NCBI GenBank assembly: GCA_002717505.1
Contig: PBEB01000022.1
Location: 170,725-228,654 of the forward strand
Reading direction: 5' to 3'
DNA length: 57,930 nt
DNA from: Leptospiraceae bacterium
Lineage (GTDB): Bacteria; Spirochaetota; Leptospiria; Leptospirales; Leptonemataceae
Shown: positions 25,789 to 34,759 of the stretch, in pieces
How positions within the stretch are numbered: the first letter of the stretch is position 1
Layout of the letters: every line of letters starts with the position of its first letter
Notes under the pieces: generated by a model
The model's input: only the letters and a program-made list of their open reading frames with translations
Database searches by the model: none
What the model was told of the DNA's origin: nothing
Translations under genes and position numbers: made by a program

Positions 25789-28700
25789 ATGATTCAACGT
25801 TGGATTGCAGCAGCTACGCGAAACCCGGTATGGGTACTTTTTTTACTCTCCCTCCTGGGATTGCTCGGTCTGCGAAGCGCAGTAAGTCTGCCTGTAGATG
25901 CAGTGCCGGACATTACCGGTGTTCAGGTCATGGTGGCCACACATACCGGCGCGATGGACCCGGAAGAAATCGAAACCACAGTTACTTATCCAATAGAGGC
26001 TGAGCTCGCAGGGATTCAGAATGTAACTGAAATTCGAAGTATAACCAAGTATGGCCTAAGTCAGGTAAACGTTATCTTCGACGACTCTATGGATGTTTAC
26101 TTTGCCCGGCAATTAATCGCAGAGAGATTGCAGTCGGTATCGGCCACGCTCCCCGAGGGTTTGAAACCGGAAATGGGAGCCGTGACCACAGGCCTCGGCG
26201 AGGTCGTAATGTATTCAGTGGAAGCCAGGCCGGGAACGGAATTGGCGAATCGACCGGCTGAGGATCGATTGAGATATCTTAGGACCATCCAGGAATGGGT
26301 GATTCGTCCCACTCTCAAGACAGTGCCTGGCGTGGCAGAGGTAGATTCGAACGGAGGCTACCAGAAAGCCATATTCATCAATTTTGATCCTGCAAGTCTG
26401 ATCTCCCAGGGCATCGGGCCGGTGGCTCTGGTGCAATTGCTTCAAGAATCCGGTATGAACCGGGGAGGCGGCTACATTGAGCGGGACGACCGGCGGATCA
26501 TCGTAAAGAATAACGCTCGGTTTAAGAGTCTGGAAGAGATTAAGAGATTCCCGGTGCGAATTCATGCAATCGGCGCGCCGGAGAAACTTTCTGAGCTGGC
26601 CAATGTCTCTGAAGGAAACCGTCCCCGTGTTGGATCCGCCACCCATAATGGAGAAGAGACGGTGCTGGGTACCATCCTCATGCGAACCGGGGCCAACAGT
26701 CGAACCGTTTCGCATGAGTCTGTGCAGAAAATCCAGAGTCTGGATCTGCCGGAGGATGTGCAGGTTCAGATCCTGTATGCGCGCAGTTATCTGGTGGATG
26801 CAACCATCCAGACAGTGGCCAAAAACCTGGTGGAAGGAGGAGTGCTGGTCATCGTAGTTCTTCTGCTCATTGCAGGAAATTTTCGAGCTGCCCTGATTGT
26901 ATCTCTGGCTATTCCCCTGTCTATGCTGGCTGCCCTGATGGGCATGGAGAGAATGGGCATTTCCGCGAATCTGATGAGTCTGGGTGCTATCGACTTTGGT
27001 CTGATTGTCGATGGTTCGGTGGTAGTTATTGAGAACATTCTACGCAAGATGGAAGAGGAGCCAGATGCAATTCAGGAACGAGGTAAAGCTCAGGTAATTC
27101 TAGAAGCGATGAAGGAAGTATCCGGTCCGGTGATTACAGGGCTGAGTATCATCATGATCGTTTATGTGCCGATTCTGCTGCTAACAGGAATCGAGGGGAA
27201 GATGTTTCGCCCCATGGCCATTACGGTGCTTCTGGCTCTGGCGGCCTCCCTTGTAATAGCTCTTTTTGTGATGCCATCTCTGGCGCTGCTGTTTCTCAAG
27301 CATCCCGGGCCCCAGAAGTTTTCTCTATTCTCCTATATCAGCAATGCTTTTGAGCCTGCGCTGGAGTATGGAATTCGACATCCGTATCGCATAGCATCTG
27401 GCAGCGTCGGGGTATTCGTTCTCTCTTTACTTCTGTTCTTTACTCTGGGCGCAAATTTCCTACCCGAATTCGATGAAAGAGATATTGTGATTGGCCTGAC
27501 CCGGAATGCAGACATCAGCATGGAAGCTACTGTGGAACATCAGCGGAAAAGCGAAAAGGCTATTATGCAATTTCCAGAAGTTCATACGGTGTTCTCGCGC
27601 ATCGGAACACCAGAGTCCGCAACCGACCCCATGGGTATTCACCTGTCAGATACTTTTGTCATTCTGAAGAAAGATTACGATGAATGGCCGGAGCGAAAGG
27701 AAGGCAGAAGATTCAGTAAGTCGGAGCTGTTTGATGCGATGAGCCAGGCTATCGAGAAAGCATCTCCGGGTCAGGAGCATTCTCCCACACAGCCGATTGC
27801 CATGCGATTCAATGAAATGTTGGAAGGTTCACGGGCGGATTTATCTTTACGCATCTTTGGTCCTGACCTGAAGCGTTTGATGGACTATATTCAGAGATCG
27901 GAAGAAATTCTAAGGGAAATAGATGGAGTCGTGGAAGTTAGCGCCGACGCACTGACTGCTCTGCGTCAGAGTCCCGTGCTTGAGTTTCGTCCGCGGCCGG
28001 AGGACATGACTTACTGGGGCATTGATTCGGCCGGCATTGGCAGCGCTTTCGAAATCGCCATGGCCGGGTATCAAATCGCAAGCTTCTACGAACAGGACCG
28101 ACGTTTTCCAATCATTCTCAGGATGCGGGACGATTATCGCAACGATATGAAGAGAGCTTCTCGGTTGCCGGTGGATCTGCCGGACGGAGGCGTGGTGCCT
28201 CTATCCGATGTAGCCAGCCTTCAGCTTATGGAGCAGGTCACTACAATTTCGCGGATCAACTCCAGAAGATATTCCAGCCTGGCCATCTATATTCAGGACC
28301 GAGACATTGAATCTGTAGTGGAGGAAGCGGATCAAAGAATTCGCAAGGAGCTGGATTTGCCGGAAGATTTTTCGATAGAGTGGGCCGGCCAGTATAAGAA
28401 TCTGCAGAGAGCCAGGCTGAGAATACTGACTATCATTCCTCTTACTCTTATTCTCATCTTTCTTCTACTATATCAAAGCCTCAAAAACCTGAGGCAGGCA
28501 TTGCTCGTTTTAAGCTGTATCCCTATGGCGATTTCCGGGGGGATTCTTCTTCTATGGCTGCGAGATATTCCTTTCAGCGTATCCGCTGCGGTGGGAATGA
28601 TCGCCCTTTCGGGTATAGCAATTCTGAACGGAACTGTGCTTGTGAATTTCTTTAATGATCTTCGCCGAGAGGGACATTCGGTGTTAGATTCGGTTTTTCG

Positions 28701-28911
28701 AGGGACGTTGATCCGACTTCGTCCAGTACTGATGACAGGACTGGTGGCCGGTCTGGGATTTATCCCGATGGCATTCAATACAGGAACCGGCGCAGAAGTG
28801 CAAAGGCCGCTTGCAACCGTTGTAGTGGGCGGACTGATCACAGCCACCATTCTCACTCTCTTTGTCGTGCCTTCGCTATACTATCGCCTGGAAAGGCACC
28901 ACGACAATTAA
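25789..28911 (+). CDS. CzcA-family heavy-metal efflux RND transporter
   Basis: Inner-membrane proton-driven RND pump of the heavy-metal (HME) branch, 1040 residues with 12 membrane spans and two large periplasmic loops. Span 4 contains AIDFGLIVDGSVVVIEN: counted from the ATG at 25789 its acidic residues are D402, D408 and E415, the same positions as the proton/cation residues of Cupriavidus CzcA. This, plus AAAGGAG before 25789, fixes the start; the in-frame ACG-led extension to 25765 is not used. Export of divalent cations (Zn, Co, Cd, Ni) is the family role; the DFG-D-E pattern fits HME-RND divalent pumps rather than Cu/Ag pumps. No periplasmic adaptor (CzcB) gene is next to it. Confidence 0.93.
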   Translation: MIQRWIAAATRNPVWVLFLLSLLGLLGLRSAVSLPVDAVPDITGVQVMVATHTGAMDPEEIETTVTYPIEAELAGIQNVTEIRSITKYGLSQVNVIFDDSMDVYFARQLIAERLQSVSATLPEGLKPEMGAVTTGLGEVVMYSVEARPGTELANRPAEDRLRYLRTIQEWVIRPTLKTVPGVAEVDSNGGYQKAIFINFDPASLISQGIGPVALVQLLQESGMNRGGGYIERDDRRIIVKNNARFKSLEEIKRFPVRIHAIGAPEKLSELANVSEGNRPRVGSATHNGEETVLGTILMRTGANSRTVSHESVQKIQSLDLPEDVQVQILYARSYLVDATIQTVAKNLVEGGVLVIVVLLLIAGNFRAALIVSLAIPLSMLAALMGMERMGISANLMSLGAIDFGLIVDGSVVVIENILRKMEEEPDAIQERGKAQVILEAMKEVSGPVITGLSIIMIVYVPILLLTGIEGKMFRPMAITVLLALAASLVIALFVMPSLALLFLKHPGPQKFSLFSYISNAFEPALEYGIRHPYRIASGSVGVFVLSLLLFFTLGANFLPEFDERDIVIGLTRNADISMEATVEHQRKSEKAIMQFPEVHTVFSRIGTPESATDPMGIHLSDTFVILKKDYDEWPERKEGRRFSKSELFDAMSQAIEKASPGQEHSPTQPIAMRFNEMLEGSRADLSLRIFGPDLKRLMDYIQRSEEILREIDGVVEVSADALTALRQSPVLEFRPRPEDMTYWGIDSAGIGSAFEIAMAGYQIASFYEQDRRFPIILRMRDDYRNDMKRASRLPVDLPDGGVVPLSDVASLQLMEQVTTISRINSRRYSSLAIYIQDRDIESVVEEADQRIRKELDLPEDFSIEWAGQYKNLQRARLRILTIIPLTLILIFLLLYQSLKNLRQALLVLSCIPMAISGGILLLWLRDIPFSVSAAVGMIALSGIAILNGTVLVNFFNDLRREGHSVLDSVFRGTLIRLRPVLMTGLVAGLGFIPMAFNTGTGAEVQRPLATVVVGGLITATILTLFVVPSLYYRLERHHDN

Positions 28912-28935
28912 GGAAAGATCAGGTTGATAGGAGAA

Positions 28936-28958
28936 GGGGAGGCTCCGGGAGCCTCCCC
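28936..28958. terminator. Strong GC hairpin between convergent genes
   Basis: GGGGAGGCT-CCGGG-AGCCTCCCC is a 9-bp perfect stem with a 5-base loop between the ends of the RND pump gene and the HU gene. Neither side has a long T-run, so it may work as a weak intrinsic terminator for both or as an mRNA 3'-end stabiliser. Confidence 0.6.
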
Positions 28959-28977
28959 ACAAAGGATTCGCGGGAGT

Positions 28978-29373
28978 TTACCAGTTTCTTTTGTTTGCGA
29001 AGGTTTCTTTCAAGCTCTTGGGAAATGACCAGCGGGGTTTCTTGCTTGCGGGACGCGCAGCTACCATCATCTCTTCGCCGGTGAAAGGGTTCATTTGCTT
29101 TCCAGCCTTTCGCGCCTTTACTTCGCTTCGGACCAGGGCCCCGATTGCAGGGAAGCGAACTCTTTGTCCGCTAGCTGCCGCTTTACCGGCTCGCTCGAAG
29201 GAGGACTCCAGGGCGGATTTCAGATCGGTTTTTTTGATCTTGGCCGAACCCTTCTTATCTACCTGGATGATTTCATGAAGCTCCTCCATAAGATCATCAA
29301 TGAATGAATACTTACCGTTGGAGGAAGCTTTCGCAGTTTTCTTTGCAGATTTCTTCGCTGCTTTCTTTGCCAT
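28978..29373 (-). CDS. HU/IHF-family DNA-binding protein with lysine-rich tail
   Basis: 131 residues. Residues 1-20 are a basic tail MAKKAAKKSAKKTAKASS, resembling histone H1 / eukaryotic-like tails. The HU domain follows: helices in FIDDLMEELHEIIQ and KTDLKSALESSFERAGKAAASGQ, then the DNA-binding arms VRFPAIGALVRSEVKARKAGKQMNPFTGEEMMVAARPASKKPRW, where the MNPFTGEE turn corresponds to the RNPQTGE arm tip of HU with its intercalating proline. It would compact or bend DNA. The ORF is open to 29433, but the Lys-rich ATG at 29373 is the natural start. Convergent with the RND gene. Confidence 0.85.
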   Translation of the reverse strand: MAKKAAKKSAKKTAKASSNGKYSFIDDLMEELHEIIQVDKKGSAKIKKTDLKSALESSFERAGKAAASGQRVRFPAIGALVRSEVKARKAGKQMNPFTGEEMMVAARPASKKPRWSFPKSLKETFANKRNW

Positions 29374-29421
29374 AAACGGTGAATAATGCGACATAATATG
29401 AACTGTCCAGTAAAAATAGAG

Positions 29422-29442
29422 CAGGCACCTCAAAATTGCCTG
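29422..29442 (+). repeat. Small inverted repeat followed by T-run
   Basis: CAGGCA and TGCCTG are separated by 9 bases and followed on the plus strand by TTTTT. It lies in the divergent region between the HU and CAP-ankyrin genes. A six-pair stem is weak; possible attenuator or chance. Confidence 0.25.
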
Positions 29443-29494
29443 TTTTTGCGGGATTTTTGGCTTATTTCCTCTTTCCAGGCGTCCAACTAAAGAA

Positions 29495-30970
29495 ATGATG
29501 CATCAAAATAGAAAATCCCGGTATAAACATTTTACATGGGGTTTCCTTGTTTTACTGGCTGCCTCCGTCACGGGCGTAGCCCTGGCTCGCTCCCTGGACC
29601 AATCCCTGGGTCAGGCGCCCAAAGCCCAAACCCCTGATGACATTTCATCCGCTTCCTGGTTTTTCTCCTCTCGCAGCTTACAGGCGCCTGAAGGCAGACG
29701 CTCTGTGGCTCAATTCTATAAGGACAACTATGTTCCCTATGGAATCGTCGAGAACCAGTGGTCCGGTAGCGCAAACGGATGCAGGGTAGGAAAGAACAGC
29801 GAGGCCTACGATGAGGCAACCCTGCAGAATCTGAAATACTATCGCGCAATGGCGGGTGTACCCACTGACATCAGCTTCGGAGAAGAATACAATCGCAAAG
29901 CTCGGGCTGCCGCATTGATGATGGAGGCGAAGAATGACCTCAGTCATGGTCCCGGAGTAAACTGGCCCTGCTATACCACGGAAGGAAAGGAAGGTGCCGG
30001 TTCCTCCAATCTCTGTCTGGGTTGTGTTGGCCCCGATGCCATAGATGCATATGTGCAGGATGCAGGAGTTACCGGAGTGGGCCATCGCCAGTGGGCTCTG
30101 CATCCAAGGCAGAGGGTGCTGGGTACCGGAAGCAGTAAGCGAGCTCATGCACTGTATGTGTTTGGTGAATGGCGACCCGAAGAAACGGTTCAGCACATCA
30201 AGAGTGTTGCCTGGCCTCCTCGGGGGTACGTTCCCTATCGCTTTGGCCTGGATTCGCAGTATCCCTGGTCCTATACTACATTCGCCGAGATTGCAGATCT
30301 TTCCAAAGCGAAAGTACAGATGATCTTGAATGGAAAAAATGTCTCCGTGCGACAGGAAGAGGGGCGCAAAGACTTGCTGGTCTGGTACCCCACCGGATTG
30401 CAACGAGCCACTCACCAGAACAATTACAATCGGCCAGATAAGGATGTGTCGATTGAGATTAGAATCACAAACGTAGTCCTGGACGGTCAGAGCAAATCAG
30501 TAGAATACACTGTAATCTTCATCGATCCAGAAGCAGTACTGAAACAGCCTTCCGAAGAGATCGATTCTGAAGCGAATACAGACACCGATCCAGATATTAA
30601 TCCAGACATCGATTCCGACACCGATACGCAGGTTCCCATCGATTCCACGCTGAACGCACCACTCCTTCAGGCGATCTATCAAGGAAAGACCGGGCAAGCC
30701 CTGGATTTGCTTTCCCGGGGGGCCGATCCCAATGCCCGATACAAGGAGCGATGGACTGCACTGATGTATGCTGCATACTACGGCCACGGGGACATTGTGG
30801 AAGAACTGCTTCGTCGCGGAGCAGATACCTCAATCCAGCTAGAAGGATGGGATGCTGCAGCCATGGCCAAACACCAGGGACATGATGCTATCGCGGCTAT
30901 GATTTCCCGAAAGACCAACAATAGCATCAATGTTCCGGGCAATCGCAGCCTGAAGCTTCCTGTTCCCTAG
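29495..30970 (+). CDS. Secreted CAP (SCP/PR-1) domain protein with C-terminal ankyrin repeats
   Basis: 491 residues. A signal peptide spans residues 1-31 (FLVLLAASVTGVALA). A CAP/SCP-like domain (about 65-225) contains the helix LQNLKYYRAMAGVP, ARAAALMMEAKNDLSHGP and a GHRQWALHPRQRVLGTG segment, with several cysteines near CYTTEG and NLCLGCVG that may form disulfides. A beta-rich region (230-345) follows, then an acidic Asp-Thr/Pro linker (about 355-380, TDTDPDINPDIDSDTDTQ). Residues about 388-470 hold two to three ankyrin repeats (NAPLLQAIYQGKTGQALDLLSRGADPNA; WTALMYAAYYGHGDIVEELLRRGADTS). CAP domains in bacteria are secreted and of mixed function; ankyrins are protein-binding. The combination points to surface or periplasmic protein interaction. 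Confidence 0.8.
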   Translation: MMHQNRKSRYKHFTWGFLVLLAASVTGVALARSLDQSLGQAPKAQTPDDISSASWFFSSRSLQAPEGRRSVAQFYKDNYVPYGIVENQWSGSANGCRVGKNSEAYDEATLQNLKYYRAMAGVPTDISFGEEYNRKARAAALMMEAKNDLSHGPGVNWPCYTTEGKEGAGSSNLCLGCVGPDAIDAYVQDAGVTGVGHRQWALHPRQRVLGTGSSKRAHALYVFGEWRPEETVQHIKSVAWPPRGYVPYRFGLDSQYPWSYTTFAEIADLSKAKVQMILNGKNVSVRQEEGRKDLLVWYPTGLQRATHQNNYNRPDKDVSIEIRITNVVLDGQSKSVEYTVIFIDPEAVLKQPSEEIDSEANTDTDPDINPDIDSDTDTQVPIDSTLNAPLLQAIYQGKTGQALDLLSRGADPNARYKERWTALMYAAYYGHGDIVEELLRRGADTSIQLEGWDAAAMAKHQGHDAIAAMISRKTNNSINVPGNRSLKLPVP

Positions 30971-31003
30971 ATTCGAAATCCCTGGAGCGAGCGAAAAGTA
31001 TAA

Positions 31004-32005
31004 TCAGGGAGTGATCAGAATCTTTCCACCGCTCATCGTAGCGGTATAATCTTTCACAGCCTTTTCGCCTTCTTCCAGCGAGTACCGTCCCCGGATCTGA
31101 GATTTTAGTTCCGTATTCAATAGCTTCTGCACTCTGCCAGAAAGTCTTACCAATTGCAGCGGATTTCTTTGAGACAGGTAAGTGGAAAGCCAGTATCCAT
31201 GAACGGTTTGTCCCTGGAAAATTAAGCTACCTGGATGTACGCTGCAGGCTTCGCCGGCCAGTCCGCCATATACGATAACATGGGATTGATTGGGCATACA
31301 GGCAGCAAGGGTTCCGGTCATTTCGCCTCCTACTGCATCCAGCGCCACCGTGGCGTTGAGTTTTCCTGCTCGAACTCGGAGCTCTCTTTCGAATTTCGCA
31401 TCTTCGCTGATGAGGACATTCTCGAAGCCCTGAGACTCCAGGGCTTGCTTCTGGTCTTCTCTTCGAACTATGTCGATGACATCTAATCCTTTCTTCTTCG
31501 CCAGGCGATGAATCATCTGTCCCAGAGCTCCAGCCGCGGCCGTTTGCATGATAGCCTTTGCGCCCAGGTCTCTGGCGATCTCAATCAGGCTCCAGGCTGT
31601 AAGAGGATTGACAATAGTCATAGAGCCCTGCTCAAGTTCTATACTCTTCTTCAGTGGCAGACAGAGTTGTGCAGGCACCTTCATATATTCTGCCCAGGTT
31701 CCTTCGCCGGCAGGTGAAGCAGAGCAGGCCACGTTCTTTCCTTTCAGATAATTTGCATAGAATCCGCCGCCGCTGGCCACTACCGTTCCGGAGCCTTCGA
31801 AACCTGGAACACAGGGCAGTTTCTTTTTGATGCCGTATTGTCCTCGAAGAAAGGAAAGGTCCGACGGATTTATGGGCGAAGCGGCCATCTTGATCAGGAC
31901 CTCCCCCTTCGCTAATTCCGGTCTTTTTTTCTGCACAACTTGAAACGAAGGTAAATCCTCCGTGTATTCTCGAAGTTCTATAGCTCTATAACTCTCTGGT
32001 ATCAT
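31004..32005 (-). CDS. Zinc-type alcohol dehydrogenase / quinone oxidoreductase-like (MDR) protein
   Basis: 333-residue NAD(P)H-dependent medium-chain reductase of the non-zinc quinone oxidoreductase/enoyl reductase group. GroES-like N-terminal domain with ASPINPSDLSFLRGQYG and PGFEGSGTVVASGGG; nucleotide-binding segment AIMQTAAAGALGQMIHRLAKKKG; no cysteine-rich structural zinc loop, so catalysis is probably zinc-free. An AAGGAG lies just before the ATG. Substrate unknown. It is downstream of the GpsA-PlsB fusion gene but separated from it by 327 bases. Confidence 0.88.
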   Translation of the reverse strand: MIPESYRAIELREYTEDLPSFQVVQKKRPELAKGEVLIKMAASPINPSDLSFLRGQYGIKKKLPCVPGFEGSGTVVASGGGFYANYLKGKNVACSASPAGEGTWAEYMKVPAQLCLPLKKSIELEQGSMTIVNPLTAWSLIEIARDLGAKAIMQTAAAGALGQMIHRLAKKKGLDVIDIVRREDQKQALESQGFENVLISEDAKFERELRVRAGKLNATVALDAVGGEMTGTLAACMPNQSHVIVYGGLAGEACSVHPGSLIFQGQTVHGYWLSTYLSQRNPLQLVRLSGRVQKLLNTELKSQIRGRYSLEEGEKAVKDYTATMSGGKILITP

Positions 32006-32332
32006 TTCTTCTCCTTAATAAATGCCTGCTCGCTACCCATGCAAACTCGGCCCCTCTGCGTTCGGGAAACGGGCCCGTTCGGTTTCTCAAAATCCTGCAT
32101 CACAGGCCGGGGCTGCAGCTGATTGAACTCAGGCTCAGGAAGAAAGCAGACCTCAATCGATCTGATTATTTCATAGCATGGTTATCTCGCAAAAAGAGTA
32201 CCCCTGAAAAAGAGTAAAGCAGCTCCATCGCATCTATATGACGATTGGGGGCCAGGAGAAGGACTTCAAGAATACTTACGCCTTTCATGGACGAAGTCCA
32301 GATTCAGCTTAAGAGATAGAGAAGCAAGGATC
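32006..32332. other. Intergenic region with short repeats only
   Basis: No gene seen. It contains a 12-bp palindrome AACGGGCCCGTT (32068-32079) and a direct repeat AAAAAGAGTA at 32191 and 32207 (16-base period). It must hold the promoter of the reductase gene, but I cannot identify convincing hexamers. Confidence 0.5.
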
Positions 32333-34759
32333 TCAAACGTTTTTTTCGGATTCAGGAATCATTCGACCGTAGTATTCCAGCATGGCCGGTTGAACGGAAA
32401 GAATCTTATTACGATCATCGCGGATCATTTTTCTTGATTTCAGATCTTTTCGTCCTCGTTTCAGAATCTTGCCCGGGTCGGTGGTTACGTAGTTTAGTCG
32501 ATTTCTTTGAATGAACTGCGCGATTTGCTTCTCTGCTTCCTTCAGGTCCAGAGATCCATGGTTTTCCGTTAGAAGTCGGGCAAGAATGAAATGGGGCTGC
32601 ACCCGAAAGTTCCGCTTCCAGGAAGACAGAATTGCATCGGACACAGCAGCGGTGGGATCACTGCTCTTTATATGATTACTGACAAGAATCGGTCTGCCAA
32701 AGTCCAGGAATACCTTCCTTCGTCTTCGCACAAATCTGGCAAAGGATGTACTGTTCACAAGATTGTTGAATTCCAGGTCCTCCGGTATCCATTTATGGCT
32801 AATGGCCATGGGCACTACAATGATTTCCTGACCCGAACTCCGGAATGCATCCACAGCAGTGGATAGAAGTCCTGTTTTAATGGGTTGGAAGTTTCCGTTT
32901 CTGCTACGTGTCCCTTCGGGATAGGCCAGAGCAGGAATACCAGCTTCCAGCATCAGAATGGAATACTGCGTCAGAGTCTCCAGATAAAGAATATTTCGCG
33001 TATTCTCGCGATCTACCGAGTAGGCTCCCATGGATTTCAGAAACTTACCCCAGAGAGGATTGCTCATAAGAATGCTGGCAGCCGCAAATCGCGGTAGTGG
33101 GAGCCGACTCAAGTACAGGGCGTAGGCCAGTTCCACTGAATCGATATGAGTCTTATGAGTGGGAGCGTAGAACACAGGATAGTAATTGGCCAATCTTCGC
33201 ACTTCAGCCACTGGCCCGCCAATTACAGGGGCCACAGAACCTCTGCGAAATCCTCCAAGAATAAATCGGAAGGGCGCGATAAGGTTCATCAATGTTCCGC
33301 GAATTACTGGAACATAGCTATCTGCAATATTGGAAACATAGAATTCGACGATTCGATCCAAATGGATGGTTTCGCTTTCTTCAGGAGAGGCAGCCAATCC
33401 TTTCCACAGCTCCAGCTCTTCGCGAAAGTTGGCTGCATCGTTCTTTAATCGTCGACTCTCTGCTTTCTTTACGCGCTTTTCCAGTGATGAAATCACATGA
33501 CCTGACTGCTTTTTGATGCGAGCCTGCATGCCCCGGGTACCGGACATTTCGCGCAGGATTCTTTCCTGCAGTGCCTGTCCCAGAGCTTTTCCGGAGGTTA
33601 CCAGATCCAGGCGTGCCCTCTTCTTGGTTACCGGAATGGCTGTATCTGTATTCAAACCGGTGAGCTGATCTACAAATGCATTGGGGGATTGGCGGCGAGA
33701 GAGAATATCAAAAAGGGTCTGAAAAAGCGGTAGTTCTACACTCTTTTCTTTTGCAATTTCCAGGACAGTGCTGATGGTTAAGCCGCCTTCGTGCAGTTCG
33801 CGACTCTGATGCACTTCGCGTTCAATGAATCGACCGGGGAAAAGCAATAGCTCAATTCGCTCCAGAAAGTCTGGCTCGATTTCACCGGACTGAATGCGCT
33901 CCATGAATCTTCGTCCATAGCTTCGGTTGCGGCTGTCCGGACTGAATGCATTGGCCACGAGATCGGATAAGCCTGCGCGTCCCATCAAGGTTTCGGGCCT
34001 TGCTCCAAGAGCCGTGCCCAGACGCATGATTTCAGTGAAGCCTTTGCCCACAAGCTCACCCTTGAAGGATGAACCGGCATCCGGCAGGAAATCGGACATC
34101 CCGCTGATAATGGCCACAGGGTTCTTTAGAATGCCGCCCAGTTCCACACCTACCATGTCCTTGCTACGTTCCCAGTGCAGATGTTCCGCTTCGAAGAGCT
34201 TTTCTACCAGGGTTTGCATTTCCGCTTCTTTGCTTCCTACGGCAAAAAAGCAGTGCCTTCCTGCATGAAGGTCCGCAAGCAAACTGGGACCTGTTACCAC
34301 GGCTACATGACCCTGAATTTGATACGCCTCCATTGAGCGATGCAGGAATTCACTGAAGGTGGCTACCTGGTATTTGCGGCGGCCTACTGCAGAAAGAAAT
34401 CCCTTGGAAAACGATACGATAGCATGCTGATTGGTGCGATTCATGTGAGTGATCACATGCTCATGCACCTCTTCGAATTGCCGGGCCGGAACAACGGATG
34501 CGATGAAATGGGAGCCCTGCTGAAATAATCGATAACCGGAAACGATCTTTACGTTGGACGGAATCTCGAAGTCAAGATTCAGCAGCCGGATGTGCTTGCG
34601 TCCGGACCACTGATGAGCCATGGATGACTCCGGTAACCACAGCAGCACCCGGTCCACGTTTTCGGCAAGTATAGCGGCCAGCATCAGCCCCATGGGGCCT
34701 CCGCCCATTACTGTGTAATGATCATAGGTTGCTGGTATGTGTTTGGTTTCTTCGCTCAT
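32333..34759 (-). CDS. Fused glycerol-3-phosphate dehydrogenase (GpsA-like) and glycerol-3-phosphate acyltransferase (PlsB/PlsC-like)
   Basis: 808-residue fusion. N-terminal half (1-340) is GpsA-like: Rossmann VMGGGPMGLMLAAIL, TGPSLLADLHAG, the catalytic lysine in ELGGILKNPVAIISG, and GRAGLSDLVANAFSPDSRNRSYG. A charged linker follows (about 370-480). The C-terminal half is a membrane acyltransferase with the HxxxxD motif at His535-Asp540 (APTHKTHID) and the substrate-binding YPEGTRSRNG (Glu615). Together they could reduce dihydroxyacetone phosphate to glycerol-3-phosphate and acylate it to lysophosphatidate, the first two steps of phospholipid synthesis. The start overlaps the deacetylase stop as ATGA. 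Whether the acyl step uses glycerol-3-P or lysophosphatidate is not certain; the long PlsB-like context favours the former. Confidence 0.85.
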   Translation of the reverse strand: MSEETKHIPATYDHYTVMGGGPMGLMLAAILAENVDRVLLWLPESSMAHQWSGRKHIRLLNLDFEIPSNVKIVSGYRLFQQGSHFIASVVPARQFEEVHEHVITHMNRTNQHAIVSFSKGFLSAVGRRKYQVATFSEFLHRSMEAYQIQGHVAVVTGPSLLADLHAGRHCFFAVGSKEAEMQTLVEKLFEAEHLHWERSKDMVGVELGGILKNPVAIISGMSDFLPDAGSSFKGELVGKGFTEIMRLGTALGARPETLMGRAGLSDLVANAFSPDSRNRSYGRRFMERIQSGEIEPDFLERIELLLFPGRFIEREVHQSRELHEGGLTISTVLEIAKEKSVELPLFQTLFDILSRRQSPNAFVDQLTGLNTDTAIPVTKKRARLDLVTSGKALGQALQERILREMSGTRGMQARIKKQSGHVISSLEKRVKKAESRRLKNDAANFREELELWKGLAASPEESETIHLDRIVEFYVSNIADSYVPVIRGTLMNLIAPFRFILGGFRRGSVAPVIGGPVAEVRRLANYYPVFYAPTHKTHIDSVELAYALYLSRLPLPRFAAASILMSNPLWGKFLKSMGAYSVDRENTRNILYLETLTQYSILMLEAGIPALAYPEGTRSRNGNFQPIKTGLLSTAVDAFRSSGQEIIVVPMAISHKWIPEDLEFNNLVNSTSFARFVRRRRKVFLDFGRPILVSNHIKSSDPTAAVSDAILSSWKRNFRVQPHFILARLLTENHGSLDLKEAEKQIAQFIQRNRLNYVTTDPGKILKRGRKDLKSRKMIRDDRNKILSVQPAMLEYYGRMIPESEKNV

